Source: Betaproteobacteria bacterium (lineage in GTDB: Bacteria > Pseudomonadota > Gammaproteobacteria > Burkholderiales > WYBJ01). Taken from it: a stretch of DNA of 57,210 bases. The stretch spans positions 1-57,210 of the forward strand of contig WHTS01000021.1 in NCBI GenBank assembly GCA_009377585.1, in the 5' to 3' direction. Shown here one piece after another: positions 30,801 to 39,800 of the stretch; the first letter of the stretch is position 1; each line of letters begins with the position of its first letter. The notes under the pieces are model-generated. The model saw only the letters and a program-made list of their open reading frames with translations, had not been told where the DNA came from and searched no databases. Position numbers and translations under genes: made by a program.

Positions 30801-33800
30801 CAGCTCGCGGCCACGCTGGACGCGACCGATCCAGACGACGATGACGACGATGTCGGGGTCACGCCCATCGGACTCGCGCCCGACAAGAACCCGCCGCATG
30901 ACCAGGAGCGCCATCTGCTGGTGCGCGAAGCCATCGGCGGCCTGATCGACGGCGTCACCTACTACGCCCGCAACGTCTCGGGCGATACGTTCCAGCTCGC
31001 CACGACGCCGGGGGGGACAGCGATCACCAACCTCGACGGCGCCGGGCGCATCGGTTCGCACGCGTTCTTCCGCCCCGGCCTGGACTTGACCGCGCAGACA
31101 GGCACCCACAGCTTGCGGCTCGACCTCACCACGGCGCCCGGCGGCAATCACCTGCTGCTCGGAGAGGGGGGCGTGTCCTTGCGCACGATCTCGCCGCCGG
31201 CAGGTGATGGCCAGAGCTCTGCATCCGCGAAGGGCGGCGGTGGCGGCTTCGTCGCGGTCGGCAATCCCGACAGCGACCTCGTCATCACGCAAAACGTCCA
31301 GGCCTATATCGCGCCGGCGCTGCTGCAAGCCGGCGGTGACGTGGACGTGCGCTCGAGCTCGGTGATCAATTCGCAGGCATATGCGAGCAATGGCGGCGGC
31401 GGCTTCGTCGCGATCGGCGAATCCGACGCCAACAACGACGTCAATCACAACAATCGCGCCTACATCGGCGTCGACGACGGTGCCGGCAGCATCGTGGCCG
31501 ACGGTGTGGTCATCGAAGCGGCCGGGCATCTGAGCGTAACCTCCGAATCGTCGCTCGACGTTTCGATCCGGTCGAACGCCGACGCCGGTGGCTTCGTCGC
31601 CGACGTCGACGCCGCTTCGCACGGTACGCTCAACGACGAGACCCAGGCGGTGACAGGGTCGAACGCGCGTGTGACCGCCCGCAGCGCCTCGCTGCGCTCG
31701 GAGTGGTCGCATCTGGCCTTCATCTACCATTCCGAGTCGGATGCAGGCGGCTTTGCCGGCGACGCCGACGCGACCGCCAACGGGAGCGTGAATCCGCATG
31801 TCACCACAGCGATTCGCGGGGGCGCTCAGCTCACCGGTTTCGAAGGGGTCGACGTTCGTGCGAGGTTGAACGATTCGACCATGAGCCAGAGCGATGTCGA
31901 TGCGGATTTCGACGGCCTCTTCGGCGATGGCGATGAGCACAGGGATGCGACCTACAACCCGACGACGCTGATCGATGCCGATCCCGACGCGCTGGTCACC
32001 GCGGGCCCGCGGCTCTTCCCTGGCCCCGGGGTTCCAGCGATCGATGAGACGCCGCTCACGCAGCCGGCCGGGTTCGAGCGCCTTGCCTTGTTCGTGGAAA
32101 TCGACACTGTCGATGATCACTCGTCGCGCGATATCAACTGGGATTCGAACGTGCTGCTGCTGCCCGGGCCGAATCCGACGCTGATCGTGGGTCCGGATGG
32201 ACGCATCGTCAAAGCCATCAACGCAAGTGTGGTCGGCGTGGGCAGCACGATCGGCGCGTTCGTCGATCCTGACAACAACGGCAGCTTCACCGTCGACAAC
32301 ATCATCAACGACAACGATCGCGGCCAGGCGTTGTTCCGTTCCAACGACACAGGCAACTCGAACATCGTCACCGTGCTGCCCGACGGGCCGCTGTTCACGT
32401 TCCGGGAGACCTACGTCGGGGTCGACATCCTGAACCAGTCCGAGCTCCACATGGTGATTCTCGACATCGAGGTCGTGAACACCTTCCTCACGACCCCCGA
32501 GGACGAGGTGATCATCGAGGTCGATCACGTCGACAGCTTCGAGTTCGACGTGAACCACGACTTCAAGCCGACGCTGATCGAGATCGCCAGCACGTTCGTG
32601 GTCAACGACGGCGCTCGGCCCGACATCACGTTCGCCGGTGTGGTGAATAACCCGATCGGCATGACCAACGTCTTCAACGCTTCCGGCAACATCTTGTCCA
32701 GCCTCTCCACGGGCGGCGAGTTCCCGATTCCCGGCGGGCTGATCCGAACCGACAGCTTCCGCATCGATGCCGCGCTCGGCAGCGTCGGCCTCACCGACGC
32801 GCAGCGCCTGCGGCTGGAGATCGTGGAGAGCAACGACGGCCCGACGGGTGCCGATCGCTATCGGACGTCGGATGCCGGATTCCGCAACTACATGGAGCTG
32901 CGCGGGCTGTTGCGCCGGCCGCTCGTCGGCAACGAAGGCGTGACCGGATTTAACGTCGACGTCGAGCGCATCCGGTCGGGCATTGCGCGTTCGGCCGACG
33001 TGAATCTGGAGCTGCTCAACGGCTTCAACCAGCCGACCGTCATCCCCGGTCCGTACGAGATCGAGGTGTTCGAATCGGGCGTCGTGAACACCCCGGCCAA
33101 TCCCCCGGGGCCGCCCGGGGCGCCACCGCGCACGACCATCGTCACCGACCACTTCCGCCAGTCGCCGGGCAACACGCCGACGATTTTCCCGCGCGGGGTA
33201 TGGGGCGCCGGATTCTCCATGGTCGACGTGAACTACGTCGTCGGCGAACCGCTCGATCCCGAGCGGCGCATCATCAGCGGCGCGAACATCGACATCGCCG
33301 GCCTGCCGGTGCCCAGCGGGCCGTTCATCAATCTGCTCGGCTGGACCGACCTCATCGGCAACGGCTTCCTCGGCGTTGAGAACATCGATGTGCGGACCAA
33401 CGGCCACATCACGCTGACCGAGGAGCTCGGCAACATGCGCGTGGGCCGCATCGAATCGACCGCGCGCGACGTTTTCCTGACGGCGCGCCTCGCCGACATC
33501 ATCGATGCCCCGGACGACGCGGAAGAAGCCGATGTGCTCGGCGTGAACCTCACGTTCGATGCGCCGTTGGGGCGCGTGGGCACGTTCGAGAATCCGCTCG
33601 AGATCGATTCGTCGCGCCCGGTGGATGGCGTGGTGAAGGGCGACGCCCTCTCCGACATCGTGCTGATCGAGATGGCGCTCGACATGAACGTCGACCGCAT
33701 CCGCTCGGAATCGGGCGATGTCTCGCTGACCACGACGGACGGCAGCATCCTCGACGCGTTCAACGATGCCGCGGCCGATTCGATCGGGGTCAATCTCATC

Positions 33801-36800
33801 TTCGTCGCAAACGCCGGCCGCATCGGCGACAGCGACAACGACTTCGACATCGATTCCTCGACGGCGCGGCCCGGACGGCTCACCGCCACGGCCTCGAGCA
33901 GCGTCTTCCTCACCGAGACCGACAGCTCGCTCAACGTGCAGCAAGTACTCGCGCCCGGCGGCTTCATCCGCCTGACCGTGCCCGACACGGTGGCGACCGA
34001 CGAGGACCTGATCCTCATGGAGGGCGGCTTAATCTTCACCTTCGAAGCCGACATCAGCCTGCGCATCGGCGACGACATCGACACCCGGCTCGAATCGGCG
34101 ATGTTCACGCCGAGCGACATCGACATCATCGGCGACTTCGGCGATGCCGACCCGGGTATCGGATCGCGCATCGTGCTGCGCGGCGCCATGCTCGCCGACC
34201 GCACCACCATCAACACCCAGCGCGATCCGGACGAAGTCCGCATCGAGAACCGCATCTTGAACACGTTCATCTTCACGTCGGGCGGCGACGATCTGATCTT
34301 CGGCTCGGACGCCGGTGAGAATGATCCCAACCTGAACGACACGACCTACTTCGGCGACTTCATCGATGCCGGACCGGATAACGATCGCGTCTTCGGCCTG
34401 GGCGGCGCGGATGCCATCTACGGCATGGACGGGGATGACTTCATCGACGGCGGCGCGAACGGCGACTTCATCGACGGCGGCCTGGGCGATGACGATCTGC
34501 GCGGCGGCTTCGGCAACGACCTGATCCACGGTCAGGCCGGGTTCGACGACATCGACGGCGGCCGCGACAACGACATCCTGTTCGGCGAAGACGACGACGA
34601 TCGCATCCATGCGGGCGGCGGCGGCGTCAACATCATCTTCGGCGGCGGCGGCGACGACTTCCTCGAGGGCTCCGACGAAGGGCGCGACGGTATCGACGGC
34701 GGGCCCGGACGCGACTACATCTTCGGTTACGGGGCCAACGACGTGCTCACGGGCGGCGCGGACGACGACATCGTCGACGGCGGCGCGGGCGACGACATCA
34801 TCCAGGGCGGGCCAGGCCGCGACGTGCTCCTCGGCGGCGCGGACCACGATTCGCTCTCCGGCGACGACGCAGCCGCGGGCGACGACAACGCAGTCGACTA
34901 CGTCTACGGCGACTTCGGTACCAATCTGAACGAGCCCGGCTCGGGCCGCGACCGGATCACCGGCAACGGCGGCAACGATGTGCTGTTCGGCGAAGGCGAG
35001 GACGACGAGATCATCGACCTGCTCGGCGCGAGCAACCTGATCGACGCCGGCGCCGGCGACAATCCGAACGTCATCGTTGCTCCGCCTGCGACGCCGAATC
35101 CGACGGTCGCGGTGAGCCCGGACGATCCGTTAGCAGTCGATACCTTGCCAAGTGGCCCGACCTATGCCGGCTGGTGGGCGGAGATCGCGGGCTCGGCGAC
35201 CGGCTTCGGGCTCGCCGGAGGTGTAGGCGCGGCGCTCGATACGACGGTCGCTGTCGATGCAGCCGGCATTCGCTACGCCGCATGGGCCGACAGCCGCAAC
35301 GGCAACTACGAGATCTACGTTGCACGCGAAACGTCCGGTGGGTGGGAGATGATCGGCGGCTCGGCCGCGGGCGGCGGGGTGAGCGATTCGCAGACCGATT
35401 CGCGGCAACCGGCGCTCATGGTCTTCGACGGCCGGCCCACGGTGGTCTGGACCGAAGCCAACGCCAACGGCACCGACATCATGGGCGCGCAGTACGATGC
35501 CGGCACCGATACCTGGGTGACGCTCGGCAACTCGCTCCTGCCCGGCGGCATCAGCAATACCGCGCGCGCGGACCGGCCGCAGATCATTCAGGCAGACGGG
35601 CGCATCGTGGTGACCTGGGTCGATACGTCTTCGCAAACCGCTCAGGTTTACGCACGCACTTTCGACGGCGCGAGCTGGGTCGAAATCACGCCGGGATCGG
35701 CCTCGGGCCTGGGCATCACGCAGGCGCGCCCGCCCGTGCAGGAGTACGACGTTGCGGCCGAAGGCGGCAACATCGCCGTCACGTGGAGCGGTGGGCTCGG
35801 CGACGATGTGGAAGTGTTCGCGCGCGTGCGCGAGGGCGCGAGCTGGGTGGGCCTCGCCGGCTCCGAAAGCGGCGGCGGTCTTTCCACCACGCCCACCGAA
35901 AGCCGCGAGCCCGATGCGGCCTGGCTCGACGGCCAGCTCTTCATCGCCTATCGCGAGCGCGTCGCCGACTTCGAGCAGATCTTCGTCAAGACCTTCACGG
36001 GCGGCGCGTGGGTGAGCGCCGGTCCGGACGGTGCAGTGAAGCAGGGCGTGAGCGATACGCTGCGCCGCTCGCTCGATCCCAAGCTCGAGTCCGGCGGCGG
36101 GGAGCTCTTCCTCGTCTGGGTCGAGCACGACAACGCCGACTACGCCGACCCGAATGCGAGCATCTTCGCCAAGCGCTGGAACGGCACGCAGTTCGTCGAG
36201 ACGCTGCCGGGCGATGCGAGCGGCGGCGGCATCAGCGCGACCGGCGGCAAGCTCTCGGCGCTCGATCTCGCGGTGGATACAGACGGTCGCCCGACCGTCG
36301 GCTGGACCGACGACACCTCGGGATTGCCGCAAGCGTACCTGCGCACGGTCACCGAGCTGCCGGACCAGGTCTTCGTCGTCAACGCGACCACCACGGTGCA
36401 GGCCGTGCTCGACGCGAACGATTTCGGCGCCGGCGACTTCGTCGTGCTGGCGCCGGGACTGCACGCCGGCTTCACGCTCGAGGCCGGCGATGCGGGCGTC
36501 ACCATCCTCGGGGCGCAGGGCGGCGGCTCGACCCTCACGGGTCCGGTGACGGTGGAAACCGGCGGCGTGCTGCAGCGGCTGAACCTCTTTGCCGGCGTGA
36601 CGATCACCGACGGCACGAGCGCAATCGCGCTCGTCGACAACGCCATTGGCAGCGGTGGACTCATCGTCGATGGCGGCTCCGGGCTGCAGATCCTGCACAA
36701 CCGCTTCTACGGCGATACGGGCATCACGCTCGCCGCGGCGGCGAGCGGGCTCATCGCGCACAACGAGGTGTTCGCAGCCGATACGGGCCTGCGGATCGAC

Positions 36801-39800
36801 GCGGCCTTCGGCGGCGACATCCGCGACAACGACATCCGCAACGCTACGCTCGGCGTGCACTATGGCGCGGCCGCGCCGCTCAACGCCAATCGCATCCACG
36901 ACAACACGCTCGGCGTTCGCAGCACGGTCGGCGGCACCACCGACGCGCTCGGCTTCCTCGCCGGCAGCCTTCCGAACGAGATCACGGGCAACGACACCGG
37001 CGTGGCGCTGGTCGCTGCGCAGATGCAGAACCAGCACCTGATCGGAAACACGATCGGTGTCACAGGCGGCGGCATTCTCGGCGGCAGCGACCTTGCCGCG
37101 GCCAACGTGATCGAGGGCGGACAAGTCGGCGTGTCGTCTTTCGAGGGCACGATCCAGTTCAACCGCATCGGTGCGAATCGCTTCGGCATCGTCGCCGAGT
37201 CGGGAAGCCGGATCGAGAACAACCACATCTATCGCAATGCCCAGGTGGGTGTCTCGATCGTGGGCGAAAGTGACGTGCACATCGAAGGCAATACGATGTA
37301 CACGCCTGCGGGCGACCTGGTACGGCTCGAAGGCGGCGCATCCGATGTCGAGGTGTTGCGCAATACGCTGTGGACCGAAAACGGCTACGACATTTTCGTC
37401 GCGAACGATTCGCAGGCGGGCTTCTTCAGCGACTTCAACAACCTCTACGCCAGCGGCAGCGGCAAGGTCGGGTTCTGGACGCGCGACTTCACCGACGTGC
37501 TCGACTGGCAGGCCGACATCGCGCGCTTCGATCTCAATTCGTTCGGCGCCACGGTCGTCAACCCTGACTGGGCACGCCCGCACTTCGAGAGCCGGCACAA
37601 CGACGAATACGGCTTGATGCCGATGTTCGGCACGCAGCGCTTCACCTCACCGGGTGCTGCGCCGCTGCCCGGCGTCGAGCACATCGCGCTGCGCACACCG
37701 GACCTCTATGTCGATGCGGTGCGCGAACGTGCGCTGCCGATCCGGTGGGAAAGCTTCGAGAACACCGCCGGCTCGGCAGTCCGGATCGATCTGTACCAGG
37801 ATACGCCCGACGGGCCTGCGTTCCTTACCACCATCGCGGCATCGACCGCGGACGACGGCGCATTCCTCTGGACGCCCGAGTCGAGCGGCATTGCGTTCGG
37901 CACCTATGGGCTGCGCATCCAGGTCTCGTGGGTGGACAATGCGCTCGTGCTCGACCGCAGCCAGGAGCCGTTCACCGTTCCGGAGGACGGCACCGACTAC
38001 TTCGTCGACGACCGCTCGAACAGCGACGACGAATTCACGCCCGCGGGCATCGGCGACAATCGCCATACCGGCAAGATCGCGACCGCGCCGAAGCCCTATC
38101 CGACGAACCTCATCCGGGTCTACGACCTGGAGACCGGCGACCGCGTCATGGTCGATACCGGGAGCTATTCGATGATCGACCCGGTTGCGATCTCCGGGAG
38201 CAGCGATCTCGGGCTCGGGCTCGACCAGGGTTTCGCCATCACCGGTCCGACCAATGCGGCGCGCGTGGCGGAGCTCTTCCCGGCCATCCCCGGCGACCGC
38301 AGCCGTGCGCTCATCGAGCTCGACGATGCGAGCGGCATGACGATCGAACATCTGACGCTGCGTGATGCCAGCCGCGGGCTGTATGCCCACAGCGGCTCCG
38401 ACGACCTGTCGGCGCGCGCGATCACCGCGTTCGGGCACGCGCTCGACGGCATCCGCCTCGAGACCGACTCGCCGACAGGCGACTTCCTCGAGCTTCTCGG
38501 CCGCGACAACGGCGCCTACGGGATTTATATCGACGGCGCGATCGGGAGCCTCGAGAGCTCGGTAGCGCAGCAGAACGCGGCCGGCGGTATTTTCGTCCAG
38601 GGTCCGGTCGACAGCATCGTCTCCAACGCAGCGTTCGGCAACACCGGTTACGGCTTCGAGATCGTCGATCCGGGCGCAGCGACCATCCAGCGCAACGCCG
38701 CCTTCGGCAACACTCGCGGCATGCGGGTCGACAACGAGGGGGCAGTCGCGCCGGCGCTGGTCGGCTCCACCACCCTGGCGCCGCTCACCGCCAACCGCAT
38801 CTGGGAAAACGAGCTGTCGGGCCTCGAAGCGCTCGGCAACGTCACCGTCGCCGGCAACACGGTGGTGGACCAGACCGATGCATTGGCCACCGGCATCGCG
38901 CTCGAAGGTGGCGCGACGGCCCAATCCAACGTGGTGCGCGGGAACGGCATCGGCATCGATGCGGTGGGCGGCACGGTGCTCGGCAACCGCGTTTACGGCA
39001 ACCGCGCGATCGGCATCCGCGGCGAGGGCACGGACGTGCTCGAAAACGTCGTGTACACCAATCCGGTCGGCGTGCACGTCTTAGGCAGCGGCGTACTAGT
39101 GCGCAACAACCTCATCTACGACAGCGAAGACGTGGGGTTGCGCGTGCAGGATAAAACGGGAACGGAGATCCTCAACAACACGCTGTTCGAGCTCACGGCT
39201 GACGACGTGCGCATCGGTGGCGGCGCGCAAGACACGGTGCTGCGCAACAACATCCTCTGGGCCGAGAGCGGCTCGGGCGTCGCGGTCGCACCCGACTCGC
39301 AGAGCGGATTCGCCTCCGACTACAACATCTTCTTCCGCTCCCCGTTCGGGACGGGCGACATAGGCGTTTGGGATGGCGCTGCACGCGAGAGCCTCGCCGA
39401 TTGGCGCGCCGCGACCGGCACGGACACGGACAGCCTGTTCGTCAATCCGATCTTCGTCGATGCCAACGGCGCCGACAACATCCTCGGCTTCGTGGACGGT
39501 ACGAGCGACGGACGCGACGACGACTTCCACGTGCGCAGCCAGTTCGGCAGCTTCCACGGCGGCGCACTGGCGCCGGTGGAGGGCCCGAGCATCTTCGGAC
39601 CGGGCGCGCCCGTCGCGCTGGTCGCGGTGGAAACGATCGATGCGCAACAATCGCCCGCGATCGATCGCGGCCATCCGGACGATCCGTTCCTGCGCGAGCC
39701 GTTGCCCAACGGCGGCTACATCAATATCGGCGCCTACGGCAACACCGAGCAGGCCTCGAAGAGCCCGGACGAGTTCATCATCGTCATCGCGCCCAATGGC

